Positions 45,375 through 53,233 are shown, counted from the stretch's first letter. The stretch is 64,000 nucleotides of DNA from Oscillospiraceae bacterium (GCA_902791215.1 CADAUZ010000002.1:1-64000); one strand, 5' to 3'. The notes: generated by a model from the sequence alone, not told the origin. Program-made: numbers and translations.

Positions 45375-45753
45375 TACTATCCCCTAATAGGAATCTGACA
45401 GTCCTTCCGGCAGGAATTGTGCCATACTGCGTTGGCTTTCTTGACCATATATCTCCATTATGCTCTGCGAAAGCCGCCTTGTCTGGCGCAATTCCTGCTC
45501 GAAATGCCATGGCAGCTTTCTATCAGGAAATAGTATGCACGCGTTTGGAGCACAGACGGGCCGCACAAAATGTGCGACCCGAAAATTTTATGTAAACATT
45601 TTTCCGAAAAGATTTCTTTTCCATTGCTTTTACCCGGTAGAGTGTGGTACAATCAACGTGGAAAAATTTCTCCACCCAAAACAAACCGGGGACGGGCAGG
45701 TTTCATGTATTTGCACCGCCCATCTTCACCGCATACGAGGAGGATAACGATCC
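45375..45753. other. Intergenic stretch before the lipoprotein pair
   Basis: No convincing gene is seen. A promoter-like site lies at 45624-45653; the left 250 bases are AT-richer than the flanking operon and hold only short frames without recognisable family. Confidence 0.45.
45624..45653 (+). promoter_or_regulatory. Possible promoter of the lipoprotein pair
   Basis: TTGCTT is followed after 18 bases by TACAAT with an upstream TG, 100 bases before the ATG at 45754. Confidence 0.45.
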
Positions 45754-46584
45754 ATGAAAAAAAGAATCTTTTCAGTTTTGCTGGCAGCGCTTCTGATGCT
45801 GAGTCTCAGCGCGTGCAACCTGCCGATGCCGAGCTTCCTGGGCGGCAACAAGCCCGCCCCCACGCCCGAACCGATGCCGACGCCCACTTATGCGCCCAGC
45901 GTCCCCACCATGGCGCCGACGCCTGTTCCGACGCCTGTGCCGACCCTGCCGCCTACCCCGGCGCCCACGCCCACTCCGGCACCCACACCGACCCCGGCCC
46001 CCACGCCCGAGCCGACGCCTACTCCGGCCCCCACGCCCATGGCGCCCGCGCCCGTGATCAGCAAGCAGCCGACCGGCGAGTCCCATTACATCGGTGACAG
46101 CGCGCTGTTCATCGCAAACGCGGATACCTGGACCTCCATCACATGGACGGCGGTAGCGCCCAACGGCATGGAAGGGGATATGGACATGTTCCGCAGCGCC
46201 TTCCCCGGCTGCACGGTCACCGGCGATACGACCGGCTCTCTCACCATCGGCAACATCAGCGAGGGCATGACCGGCTACAGCTTCTACTGCACCTTCTATA
46301 ACTACGGCGCATCCTCCCGCACCAACAGTGCGACGCTGCGCGTGCTCGGCGCAAAAGCTCAGACCAACACCGCAAACAACGGCGCGGCCGTGGCCTACAT
46401 TAATTGCCCGGTCTGCGGCAGCACGATTCCTGCCAATACTGCCGTCTGCCCCAACTGCGGCGAGTTCATCAATGACAGTGGATATGTTCAGCTCCCCAAT
46501 GGAGTCAGAGTTGTCCCGGACGGAGAGGGCGGCTATGTAGCTTTCGATGCCGATGGAAACATAGTGGACAGCGGCACATTCTGA
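45754..46584 (+). CDS. Lipoprotein with Pro/Thr linker, Ig-like domain and zinc ribbon
   Basis: The signal peptide ends in lipobox LSAC (Cys21). A [11 protein letters not shown] linker spans about 35-95. The next 110 residues look like an immunoglobulin-like beta domain ([40 protein letters not shown]). Near the C-terminus, two CxxC pairs form a zinc ribbon: [20 protein letters not shown], followed by a 45-residue tail. The next gene has the same architecture. Such zinc ribbons are normally cytoplasmic; here the layout would place one outside the membrane. I do not recognise a named family. Confidence 0.82.
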   Translation: MKKRIFSVLLAALLMLSLSACNLPMPSFLGGNKPAPTPEPMPTPTYAPSVPTMAPTPVPTPVPTLPPTPAPTPTPAPTPTPAPTPEPTPTPAPTPMAPAPVISKQPTGESHYIGDSALFIANADTWTSITWTAVAPNGMEGDMDMFRSAFPGCTVTGDTTGSLTIGNISEGMTGYSFYCTFYNYGASSRTNSATLRVLGAKAQTNTANNGAAVAYINCPVCGSTIPANTAVCPNCGEFINDSGYVQLPNGVRVVPDGEGGYVAFDADGNIVDSGTF

Positions 46585-46617
46585 GAGACAGCATAAACAA
46601 TTGAAGGATGATTCTCA

Positions 46618-47646
46618 ATGAGAAAAAAAATCCTGTGCATACTGCTGGCGTTTGTTGTGATACTGACGCTTTCAGCATGCATAAAGAAAACTGCATCTGA
46701 CCCGACCCCGGCCCCCACGGCTTCCGCGGCGCCGGGCCAGGTTGCGGACGCGATCCCCAACGCAGTCCTGAACGCCACCTCGACGCCTGCTCCCATACCG
46801 GACCTTACGCCGAGGCCGACGCGTTCGCCCGCGCCTGAGACTCCCATGCCGCTGTCAAGCGCCGCACCAAAGCCGTCCGCTTCGTCGGAGCCTGCCCCTT
46901 CGGCCACACCGGCGGCGGTCGCCGCGGCGCAGAATGAAGGGCCGACCATCATCAAGCAGCCCAAGGCTGAGGGCCACTATATCGGAGAGAGCGCCGTGTT
47001 CACCGCCGAAGCGCGCAACTGGACGAACATTGTGTGGACGGCGGTATCGCCCAGCGGTCGTGAGGTCGATCTGGGGACCTTTCGCAAGACCTTCCCGGAC
47101 TGCACTGTCCTCGGTGGAGCAGAAAGCACCCTCACGATCACAAACGTCAACATCGACATGAACGGTTGGAGCTTCTACTGCACCTTCAAAAATGAGCGCG
47201 GCGAGAACAGGACCGACAGCGCGCGTCTCCGGGTCCGGGACCCTAACAGCGACACTTCCTCAAGCAGCTCCGGCACCGCCGTGACGACCAAATCAAAGCG
47301 GCTGCGCTGCCCGGACTGCGGCTCGGAGGTCCCGCGCGACCTGCTCAACTGCCCATACTGCGGTGCTGAGATCTATACGAAAAACGAGTATGCCTATGTA
47401 AATCAGGATCAGACCGGCGACATCTTTTATATGGACAACACCGGCGTCATGTATTACAACAACGCAGACCGCACCAGCACCTATATGGACACCAACACCA
47501 ACTACACAGTCTTTAATGACAGCGGCCTTATCCACTCCGGCAACGTGAAGGAGGAGGAGAAAAAGGCAGAGGAAGAAGCCAGGCTGAACGCTCTCCTTTC
47601 TGGAGATGCCAGTGTCATCTTTGATATGATGGAGGCAGAGGAATAG
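46618..47646 (+). CDS. Paralogous lipoprotein with Pro-rich linker, Ig-like domain and zinc ribbon
   Basis: Cys21 in the lipobox LSAC ends the signal peptide. A Pro/Ala/Ser-rich linker runs to about 103, then an Ig-like domain matching the upstream protein (IIKQPKAEGHYIGESAVF, IVWTAVSPSGREV, GWSFYCTF). A zinc ribbon follows (CPDCGSEVPRDLLNCPYCGA). A longer C-terminal region is rich in Tyr, Asn and Asp (DNTGVMYYNNADRTS) and ends in a helical acidic stretch. The two genes are 33 bases apart and arose by duplication, but the linkers and tails have diverged. Confidence 0.82.
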   Translation: MRKKILCILLAFVVILTLSACIKKTASDPTPAPTASAAPGQVADAIPNAVLNATSTPAPIPDLTPRPTRSPAPETPMPLSSAAPKPSASSEPAPSATPAAVAAAQNEGPTIIKQPKAEGHYIGESAVFTAEARNWTNIVWTAVSPSGREVDLGTFRKTFPDCTVLGGAESTLTITNVNIDMNGWSFYCTFKNERGENRTDSARLRVRDPNSDTSSSSSGTAVTTKSKRLRCPDCGSEVPRDLLNCPYCGAEIYTKNEYAYVNQDQTGDIFYMDNTGVMYYNNADRTSTYMDTNTNYTVFNDSGLIHSGNVKEEEKKAEEEARLNALLSGDASVIFDMMEAEE

Positions 47647-47695
47647 CCCGGCGACTTCGACACATAAAGCAAAATATAGATAAAGGAGAGTAAAA

Positions 47696-48067
47696 ATGGA
47701 TTTTAACACAATACTAAACTATGCACTCAGTTGTGTAACCGAGAAATATGCCACTTTTACAGGCCGCGCAAGACGTGCGGAGTACTGGAGCTTCACACTT
47801 TGCACCAGTGTGATCTCACTGGTCCTGGGCCTGCTTTACCAGGTGACCGGTTCCAGCATCTTCAGCTATGTCTCCTACATCGTATCGCTGGCGCTGCTGG
47901 TTCCCGGCATTGCCGTTGCCTGGCGTCGTCTGCATGACATCGGCAAGAAGGGCACCTGGTACTTCCTCAGCTTGATTCCCGTTGTCGGCTGGATCATCCT
48001 GATCGTCTGGTTCTGCCAGGAGGGCGTCCGCGGCGATAACGAGTTCGGCCCTGATCCCAAAGCCTGA
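47696..48067 (+). CDS. DUF805 membrane protein
   Basis: The 123-residue protein has the DUF805 opening GRARRAEYWSFTL, then three or four membrane helices, with VAWRRLHDIGKKGTWYFLSL between the second and third. The end VRGDNEFGPDPKA is the typical DUF805 C-terminus. Function of the family is unknown. It is 49 bases after the zinc-ribbon lipoprotein gene and may be co-transcribed; a terminator follows directly. Confidence 0.92.
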   Translation: MDFNTILNYALSCVTEKYATFTGRARRAEYWSFTLCTSVISLVLGLLYQVTGSSIFSYVSYIVSLALLVPGIAVAWRRLHDIGKKGTWYFLSLIPVVGWIILIVWFCQEGVRGDNEFGPDPKA

Positions 48068-48073
48068 TATACA

Positions 48074-48111
48074 AAAAAGCACCGACTGTCCCATGACAGC
48101 CGGTGCTTTTT
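48074..48111 (+). terminator. Terminator after the DUF805 gene
   Basis: AAAAAGCACCG pairs with CGGTGCTTTTT, with an inner CTGTC/GACAG stem, seven bases after the stop codon. Confidence 0.85.
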
Positions 48112-48141
48112 CTAAGCGGACAGTCCGTGTCGGAGACCACC

Positions 48142-48219
48142 CTTCGAATCCCGAAAGGAGTATAGAAAAAAGAATCCCACCGATGGTGGAACTCTTTTTT
48201 GGTGACCCGTACGGGACTC
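48142..48219 (-). repeat. Duplicated tRNA-Glu 3' end plus terminator (distal copy)
   Basis: On the minus strand this segment contains GAGTCCCGTACGGGTCACCA, identical to the T-arm/acceptor 3' end of the tRNA-Glu gene at 48347-48421, followed by a hairpin and a motif GGGATTCGAAGGG. The same arrangement is repeated at 48284-48366 with the true tRNA. No 5' half of a tRNA is attached to this copy. Confidence 0.8.
48166..48200 (-). terminator. Terminator beside the partial tRNA-Glu copy
   Basis: On the minus strand a 16-base stem with two G-T pairs ends in six T residues: AAAAAAGAGTTCCACC pairs with the following GGTGGGATTCTTTTTT. Confidence 0.8.
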
Positions 48220-48238
48220 CCCGCCTGCGGGCGGGCCG

Positions 48239-48285
48239 GGGCACGGCTCTGACCTGCTCCCGGCAGGTCATTCACTCCCGTGCCC
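48239..48285. other. Nested hairpin between the two tRNA-Glu 3'-end copies
   Basis: GGGCACGG (48239-48246) pairs with CCGTGCCC (48278-48285), and inside it GACCTGC (48251-48257) pairs with GCAGGTC (48263-48269). The nested stems form a compact structured segment between the two repeats; its role is unknown. Confidence 0.5.
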
Positions 48286-48366
48286 TTCGAGTCCCGAAGG
48301 GAGTATACAAAATAAGGAGCCCCACCAATGGTGGAACTCCTTATTTTGGTGACCCGTACGGGACTC
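48284..48366 (-). repeat. tRNA-Glu 3' end plus terminator (proximal copy)
   Basis: This is the copy attached to the intact tRNA-Glu gene. It matches 48142-48219 through the tRNA 3' end, a wobble-paired terminator and a CTTCGAGTCCCGAAGG motif. The two copies start 142 bases apart. Confidence 0.8.
48309..48347 (-). terminator. Terminator of the tRNA-Met/tRNA-Glu unit
   Basis: On the minus strand an 18-base stem (AAAATAAGGAGTTCCACC with GGTGGGGCTCCTTATTTT, two G-T pairs) with a three-base loop follows the CCA end of tRNA-Glu. Confidence 0.85.
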
Positions 48367-48421
48367 GAACCCATGTTACCGCCGTGAAAGGGCGGTGTCT
48401 TAACCACTTGACCAACGGGCC
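48347..48421 (-). tRNA. tRNA-Glu (TTC)
   Basis: On the minus strand the cloverleaf reads GGCCCGT...ACGGGTC for the acceptor stem, the anticodon stem CCGCC/GGCGG encloses CTTTCAC with anticodon TTC, and the T-arm holds GGTTCGAGTCC. The 3' CCA is encoded. It follows tRNA-Met on the same transcript. Confidence 0.95.
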
Positions 48422-48427
48422 ATATAA

Positions 48428-48451
48428 AAGGCGCAGCAAGCGCTGCGCCTT
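48428..48451 (-). terminator. Hairpin between tRNA-Met and tRNA-Glu
   Basis: AAGGCGCAGC pairs with GCTGCGCCTT around a four-base loop. It may partly terminate transcription or guide processing between the two tRNAs. Confidence 0.55.
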
Positions 48452-48453
48452 AT

Positions 48454-48530
48454 TGGTAGCGGCACCTGGATTCGAACCGGGGACACTTCGGGTATGAACC
48501 GAATGCTCTGGCCAACTGAGCTATGCCGCC
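48454..48530 (-). tRNA. tRNA-Met (CAT), elongator type
   Basis: On the minus strand GGCGGCA pairs with TGCCGCT, the anticodon stem TTCGG/CCGAA encloses TTCATAC with anticodon CAT, and the T-arm holds GGTTCGAATCC. The fully paired acceptor start G-T and lack of the three G-C initiator pairs favour an elongator tRNA. CCA is encoded. Confidence 0.93.
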
Positions 48531-48553
48531 ATTGCTATGTGAACAGCATAAGA

Positions 48554-48582
48554 AATATACCAGATTTGACCCGCCTTGTCAA
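48554..48582 (-). promoter_or_regulatory. Promoter of the tRNA-Met/tRNA-Glu unit
   Basis: On the minus strand TTGACA is followed after 17 bases by TATATT, about 24 bases before the tRNA-Met 5' end. Confidence 0.8.
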
Positions 48583-48632
48583 CACCAAACGAAAAATATT
48601 TTTCGCTTTTTTGAAAAAATGAAAAGTTCCTC

Positions 48633-48661
48633 TTGAAATCACAGGAGGGATGTGGTAATAT
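48633..48661 (+). promoter_or_regulatory. Promoter of tRNA-Val(CAC)
   Basis: TTGAAA is followed after 17 bases by TAATAT with an upstream TG, 12 bases before the tRNA. Confidence 0.7.
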
Positions 48662-48673
48662 AAATAAGCTTTT

Positions 48674-48750
48674 GGAGGGTTAGCTCAGCTGGTTAGAGCG
48701 TCCGCCTCACACGCGGAAGGTCGACGGTTCGAGTCCGCCACTCTCCACCA
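48674..48750 (+). tRNA. tRNA-Val (CAC)
   Basis: GGAGGGT pairs with ACTCTCC, the D-arm reads TAGCTCAGCTGGTTAGAGC, the anticodon stem TCCGC/GCGGA encloses CTCACAC with anticodon CAC, and the T-arm holds GGTTCGAGTCC. CCA is encoded. A promoter and terminator make it a single-gene unit. Confidence 0.95.
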
Positions 48751-48754
48751 TGAT

Positions 48755-48792
48755 AAAGAGCCTTTTGACCGTCAGGCAAAAGGCTCTTTTTT
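48755..48792 (+). terminator. Terminator of tRNA-Val(CAC)
   Basis: AAAGAGCCTTTTG pairs with CAAAAGGCTCTTT, followed by more T residues. Confidence 0.9.
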
Positions 48793-48875
48793 AATGAAGC
48801 CGCCCTTAAAGGGGGATGATAAAGGAATGACAAAACAGGAAGCATACGGGAAGAATACATGAGAGGTTTTGCATC

Positions 48876-49442
48876 ATGAAAATTCTCTGTTACGGAGACT
48901 CCAATACCTACGGTTATGATGGGACGGACCCCTTTGGGGGGCGGCTGCCCGAGGATGCGCGCTGGCCTGAGCTGCTCGGCAGAAGCCTCGGCTGCGAATG
49001 TCTCAACTGCGGTCTCAACGGTCGGCGCGTGCCGCGCTTCCCGCGCAGTATCGAAGCGGACCTGAGGCTCCTGTCCCGGGCGAGGGAGGGCGACCTCATC
49101 ATTGTCATGCTCGGCACCAACGATCTTTTATGCGGAGCAGGACCGGAGGAGACCGCGGAGCATATGCGGTACTTTCTGGAAAAGCTGAAAGAGGCAAGGC
49201 TCGGCTGTGCGCTGCTGCTCACGGCCCCGCCGCCCGCCGCAACAGACGGTAAAGACCTTTCTCCCGCCTTCTGGGAGCTTGCCGGGGCCTACAGCGAAGC
49301 GGCGCGGGAGCTCGGCATTTGCTTTGCGGACACGACACACTGGCAAATCCCCACCGTCGGGGACGGCGTGCATTTTTCCGAGCGGGGTCACAGACTTTTT
49401 GCGCTCAAGATGGGCCAGACGATCCGCATGCTCATGGCGTAA
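48876..49442 (+). CDS. SGNH/GDSL-family hydrolase
   Basis: The 188-residue protein has the four SGNH blocks: ILCYGDSNTYGYDG (nucleophile Ser), NCGLNGRRVP (Gly), VMLGTNDLL (Asn), and a C-terminal DGVHFSERGHRLFA (Asp and His). These enzymes hydrolyse esters, often acyl groups on sugars or lipids. There is no signal peptide, so it acts in the cytoplasm. It is flanked by tRNA genes and not clearly in an operon. Substrate unknown; a sugar acetylesterase is plausible in this organism. Confidence 0.9.
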   Translation: MKILCYGDSNTYGYDGTDPFGGRLPEDARWPELLGRSLGCECLNCGLNGRRVPRFPRSIEADLRLLSRAREGDLIIVMLGTNDLLCGAGPEETAEHMRYFLEKLKEARLGCALLLTAPPPAATDGKDLSPAFWELAGAYSEAARELGICFADTTHWQIPTVGDGVHFSERGHRLFALKMGQTIRMLMA

Positions 49443-49483
49443 AGCGCTTTGCTTTATGATTACTTCGGACAAACCCGCATAAT

Positions 49484-49514
49484 AAAAAAGACATCCGATC
49501 GGATGTCTTTTTTT
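49484..49514. terminator. Bidirectional terminator between the hydrolase and the tRNA cluster
   Basis: GACATCCGA pairs with TCGGATGTC with A- and T-tracts on either side, serving both the plus-strand hydrolase gene and the minus-strand tRNA unit ending in tRNA-Cys. Confidence 0.9.
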
Positions 49515-49587
49515 GGAGGCGCCACCCGGACTTGAACCGGGGGTCAGGGATTTGCAGTCCCGTGCCTTACCACTTGGCTATGGCGCC
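49514..49587 (-). tRNA. tRNA-Cys (GCA)
   Basis: On the minus strand GGCGCCA pairs with TGGCGCC, the anticodon loop CTGCAAA carries GCA, and the T-arm holds GGTTCAAGTCC. The discriminator base is T, as expected for tRNA-Cys, and CCA is encoded. It is last in the Val-Phe-Gly-Cys order. Confidence 0.95.
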
Positions 49588-49632
49588 GGATATGAGATTT
49601 GCGGACGCGGAAGCGTCCGCAAATCCTTTTGT

Positions 49633-49708
49633 TGGAGCGGCTTACGAGGCTCGAACTCGCTACCTCCACCTTGGCAAGGTGGCGCTCTACCGGATGAGCT
49701 AAAGCCGC
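49633..49708 (-). tRNA. tRNA-Gly (GCC)
   Basis: On the minus strand GCGGCTT pairs with AAGCCGC, the anticodon stem CCACC/GGTGG encloses TTGCCAA with anticodon GCC, and the T-arm holds AGTTCGAGCCT. The discriminator is T with an encoded CCA. Confidence 0.95.
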
Positions 49709-49711
49709 ACA

Positions 49712-49787
<76 letters not shown>

Positions 49788-49809
49788 AAATCCTGTGAGT
49801 GGGAAAGCA

Positions 49810-49886
49810 TGGTGGGAACAACTGGACTCGAACCAGTGACCCCCTGCTTGTAAGGCAGGTGCTCTAACCAGCTGAGCTATGCTCCC
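49810..49886 (-). tRNA. tRNA-Val (TAC)
   Basis: On the minus strand GGGAGCA pairs with TGTTCCC, the anticodon stem CCTGC/GCAGG encloses CTTACAA with anticodon TAC, and the T-arm holds GGTTCGAGTCC. CCA is encoded. It is the first gene after the promoter at 49903-49931. Confidence 0.95.
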
Positions 49887-49902
49887 GTGTCACAGCTCAG
49901 TT

Positions 49903-49931
49903 ATAATACTAAATTAATCCGGTTTTGTCAA
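49903..49931 (-). promoter_or_regulatory. Promoter of the Val-Phe-Gly-Cys tRNA operon
   Basis: On the minus strand TTGACA is followed after 17 bases by TATTAT, 16 bases before tRNA-Val(TAC). Confidence 0.8.
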
Positions 49932-49977
49932 GAAGTTTTTTCGCTTTTCTCAATTGGATTTGAAGGGATATTTATTC

Positions 49978-50006
49978 TTGCGTCAGCTTTCAAAAAATGG
50001 TATAAT
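49978..50006 (+). promoter_or_regulatory. Promoter of the caspase-fold gene
   Basis: TTGCGT is followed after 17 bases by TATAAT with an upstream TG, 35 bases before the ATG at 50041. Confidence 0.7.
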
Positions 50007-50040
50007 TAACTAAATATACATACAGGAGGTAACGCGTTGC

Positions 50041-52326
50041 ATGAAACACATACACAGAGCTGCCATACTCACGATTTTGCTGCTCATCGCGGTTTTCTGC
50101 CTCAGCGCGCCGGCCTGGGCCAATGTCTGGACGCCGAAGTCGCTCAAGGAGATCGGGGACGAAGCCTTTATGGGCGTACCGATGCAGAAAAACTATGCGG
50201 TCCGAACCGGTATCGAAACGATCGGCGCCCGCGCTTTTGTGAATACCGGGGTAGAGCTGGTCTGGCTGCCGAATACACTCAAGTACATCGCACCTGACGC
50301 CTTTGACAAGACGGCAGGCTTTGTCTGCTCACCCGGCACCTATGCCGAGCAGTGGTGCCGAGATAACGGTTATGACTATGACTACATCAAGCCCTATCTC
50401 AGTGTTGACAAGAAAAATCTGCATTACGGCGAGACCGCAACTTTAACGGCAGATCCCGTCTTTGGCAAGGAGCCTACGTCATACATCTGGGAGACTCGGG
50501 GGCGTGAGCGGTACTGGTCCGTTGTCGAGGGAGAGACCGGGCCGATCCTGCGCTATACCAACACGGAGGAAGACGGCTATATCAAGTTCCGCGTCTCCTG
50601 CGTATGGGACGATGTGTGCTCTGTCCCCAGCGATCTGGAAAGCATTTTCCGCTACAGCAACAAAATCACCTTTGATACAGAAAAGTGCAAAGCCCTGAGC
50701 GGCGACGCCGTGTATCTGGAATGGAACTCGATGGGCAGCGACGCTGATTATAAGCTGTATCAGTGGAAGCCCGACGAACAGAAGCCGGATGACGGAGAAT
50801 GGACATGGATCGACTCCTTTAAAGGCACGCGGTACTGCACGGTCTACGGTCTGGAGAAAAACACGGAGTACAGCTTCTATCTCAGCATCCCGCAGGAAAA
50901 CAGCGACGATGAGAGAATCGTCTCCGAGCCTATCACCATCACTACCGGGGATGATGAGACCAGCCTTAATATGCAAGAATTCTATCTCGACGGGCAAGCG
51001 CTCTATATGACCTGGCTGCCCATCGAAGGCGCCCGGTATGACATATACTATGGTAACACTAAGGACAATCTGAAAATCTGGGCAAGCAACCGTTGGAGAA
51101 CGGATTATCAGATGTACGATTTCCCGCTGAATCAGACAAGGTACGTACAGGTTCGGGCCCGTATCCCCAACACGAATTACGAATTCTGGGGACCGGTCCG
51201 GGCGGTCACACCCACAGAGGAAGGTCCCAAGCTGACCCTCGATCCCGTCGCCTATAATAGCGACGTCGCAAACGTGAGCTGGAAGCTGCTGCCCGGCTGC
51301 ACCTATGATGTGTACCTGCACGCAGAAGGTGTAGAAAAGACTCTTATAGAAGAAAAAACAGACAGGAACTATCTGGACATCGGCGGTTTAAAGCCCGGGG
51401 ATAAGTGGTATGTCAGTGTGACGGCCAAATTCGGCAAATGGAGCACCACAAGCGCCGAGGCGGAGATCTGCGTTGATCCTCTGGACGAGGTGGTATACCG
51501 CGCCCTGCTCATCGGCGAGGCGACCTTCGACGGCAAAATGAACGCGCCGCGCAACTACGGCAATGTGGAGCGTCTGTCAGTGATGCTTGACAATGTGAAG
51601 ACTCCCGACGGAACTTATTATTCCTATGTCCGCCGCAAAGATCTGAGCCGAGATGGAATACTCGCAGCCATCACGGAGACGTTTTCTGAAGCGGATGATA
51701 ACGATGTTTCCCTCTTCTTCATCTCTACCCATGGCAATGTCAGCAAGGTCGGCCGTTATGCCGGAGCGCTGTGCACGGTGGAGACGCCGACGAAATTCGG
51801 GTTACTTCTGCAGGAGGAACTGCGTGACGCTCTGCAGAAGATCAAGGGCACCAAGATCGTGTGGTTATCCGCCTGCGGCACAGGTGCTGGCGTTTATGAC
51901 TTTGAGCATCCGGAGGAGGAGAACTACGCCGATCCCTACTACGGTGAATATGACGAGGACGAGTGGGACGGCTGGCCCATCTATGAGTTCGACAATGGGG
52001 GAGACGACTTCTACCTCGGCGATGACGCGGCCTTTGACACAGGCGAGCTCCGCCAGCCCGATTTCCAGGTGTTGACCGCCGCCCGCTACCGTTATGTCGG
52101 CTACGGCAATAATGACGAAAACTGCAGCTACTTCGTCAAGTATCTCACAGAGGGTGTTTTTGACCCGAACGAGGGCATGCCCGCGGATCTGGACGGCAAC
52201 GGAGAGCTAACCCAGCATGAGCTGTTCAGCTACATCAAGTGGCGCGAGGAGGACCCCGAGACCGGTTCAGATCAGGATGTACAGGCCTACCCCGTGAACA
52301 GCGATTATGTACTGTTCAAGAAATAA
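50041..52326 (+). CDS. Secreted multidomain protein with BspA-like repeats, Fn3-like modules and a caspase-fold domain
   Basis: The signal peptide (ILTILLLIAVFCLSAPAWA) is followed by BspA/LRR_5-like repeats (LKEIGDEAFMG, IETIGARAFV, LKYIAPDAFD) to about residue 115 and several Fn3- or Ig-like beta modules to about 480. The C-terminal part begins VYRALLIGEATFDG and shows caspase-type catalytic motifs: His564 in FFISTHGN and Cys612 in VWLSACGTGAG. A calcium-loop sequence DLDGNGELTQHELF lies near 716-729. The domain fits the C13/C14 (clan CD) cysteine peptidases. Substrate is unknown; no LPXTG anchor is seen. AGGAGG precedes the ATG. Confidence 0.82.
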   Translation: MKHIHRAAILTILLLIAVFCLSAPAWANVWTPKSLKEIGDEAFMGVPMQKNYAVRTGIETIGARAFVNTGVELVWLPNTLKYIAPDAFDKTAGFVCSPGTYAEQWCRDNGYDYDYIKPYLSVDKKNLHYGETATLTADPVFGKEPTSYIWETRGRERYWSVVEGETGPILRYTNTEEDGYIKFRVSCVWDDVCSVPSDLESIFRYSNKITFDTEKCKALSGDAVYLEWNSMGSDADYKLYQWKPDEQKPDDGEWTWIDSFKGTRYCTVYGLEKNTEYSFYLSIPQENSDDERIVSEPITITTGDDETSLNMQEFYLDGQALYMTWLPIEGARYDIYYGNTKDNLKIWASNRWRTDYQMYDFPLNQTRYVQVRARIPNTNYEFWGPVRAVTPTEEGPKLTLDPVAYNSDVANVSWKLLPGCTYDVYLHAEGVEKTLIEEKTDRNYLDIGGLKPGDKWYVSVTAKFGKWSTTSAEAEICVDPLDEVVYRALLIGEATFDGKMNAPRNYGNVERLSVMLDNVKTPDGTYYSYVRRKDLSRDGILAAITETFSEADDNDVSLFFISTHGNVSKVGRYAGALCTVETPTKFGLLLQEELRDALQKIKGTKIVWLSACGTGAGVYDFEHPEEENYADPYYGEYDEDEWDGWPIYEFDNGGDDFYLGDDAAFDTGELRQPDFQVLTAARYRYVGYGNNDENCSYFVKYLTEGVFDPNEGMPADLDGNGELTQHELFSYIKWREEDPETGSDQDVQAYPVNSDYVLFKK

Positions 52327-52327
52327 G

Positions 52328-52360
52328 AAAACGGATGCGGTCTCAAACCGCATCCGTTTT
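52328..52360. terminator. Terminator shared by the caspase-fold gene and hslO
   Basis: AAAACGGATGCGGT pairs perfectly with ACCGCATCCGTTTT around a five-base loop. The hslO stop codon lies in the loop, so the last hslO codons form one arm. Confidence 0.85.
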
Positions 52361-53233
52361 TGACTGTGAAGCCTTTAATTGTATCAGCTCCGCAGGACTG
52401 AAGCTGTATTCCCTGTCGCAGAACTGGCAGGACACGGAGATGTCCTTCCCGTCGTCGATGATCTCCTGCAGCTCGCTCGGGTCAATGACGGTCAGCGCCT
52501 GCTCCACCCGCTCCCGGCTGCAATAGCAGCGGTACTCCACCAGGTACTCGCCCACGGTATGCCAGTCAAAGCCCTTGAGCACCTGAGTAAACAGCGCCTC
52601 GGCACCGTCCTCGTTCAAAACGGTAGTGAGCTGGTCCATCATGAAGATGTTCTCCTCCAGCTTGCCGATGAGCTCTTCGTCTGCGCCGGGCATGAGCTGC
52701 ACCACAAAGCCGCCGGCGGCGAGGATCGTGCGGTCGATGTTTACCAGCACCCCCAGTGCGCAGGCGGAGGGCACCTGTTCGCTCTCTGTGAGATAGGCGG
52801 TGAGGTCCTCGGCGATCTCGCCGCTGACAAGCTCCACCGAACCGATGTAAGGTTCACGCATGCCGAGATCACGGCTCACGGTGAGCATGCCGTCCCGGCC
52901 GACCGCGCCGCCCACATCCAGCTTGCCGTCCAGCCGCAGGGGCAGATCGCAGCGCGGGTTTTCCACATAACCGCGCACATTGCCCTCGTGGTCCGACACT
53001 GCCACGATGCTGCCCATCGGCCCGCCGCCGTTGATGCGGATGGTGAGGCTGGCCTTCTCCTCCTTCATGGCCTGGCCCAAAAGGGAGGCGCCGCACAGCG
53101 TCCGCCCCAGGGCGGCGCAGGCGGTGGGGGAGAGCTTGTGAATCTGCCGTGCCCGTTCCACGGTATCTCTTGCTGTGATCACGGCCATTTTAATGAAACC
53201 GTCGGCTGCGGTTGCTCTGATGATTTTATCCAT
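52343..53233 (-). CDS. hslO: Redox-regulated chaperone Hsp33
   Basis: The 296-residue protein starts MDKIIRATAADGFIKMAVI and has the Hsp33 fold with LTIRINGGGPMGSI and VSDHEGNVRGYVENP. The C-terminal zinc switch is complete: CYC near residue 238 and CQFC near 270. Oxidation releases zinc and activates holdase activity to protect proteins under oxidative and heat stress. The gene is convergent with the caspase-fold gene and overlaps the methyltransferase gene upstream by eight bases. Confidence 0.95.
   Translation of the reverse strand: MDKIIRATAADGFIKMAVITARDTVERARQIHKLSPTACAALGRTLCGASLLGQAMKEEKASLTIRINGGGPMGSIVAVSDHEGNVRGYVENPRCDLPLRLDGKLDVGGAVGRDGMLTVSRDLGMREPYIGSVELVSGEIAEDLTAYLTESEQVPSACALGVLVNIDRTILAAGGFVVQLMPGADEELIGKLEENIFMMDQLTTVLNEDGAEALFTQVLKGFDWHTVGEYLVEYRCYCSRERVEQALTVIDPSELQEIIDDGKDISVSCQFCDREYSFSPAELIQLKASQSKTDAV

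Noticed and set aside
45384..45566. Small minus-strand frame in the gap before the lipoprotein pair
   Set aside because: The composition is somewhat protein-like, but no start signal or family could be supported.
48142..48366. CRISPR array
   Set aside because: Only two copies, unequal, each containing a tRNA end and a terminator; there are no regular repeats and spacers or cas genes anywhere in the window.
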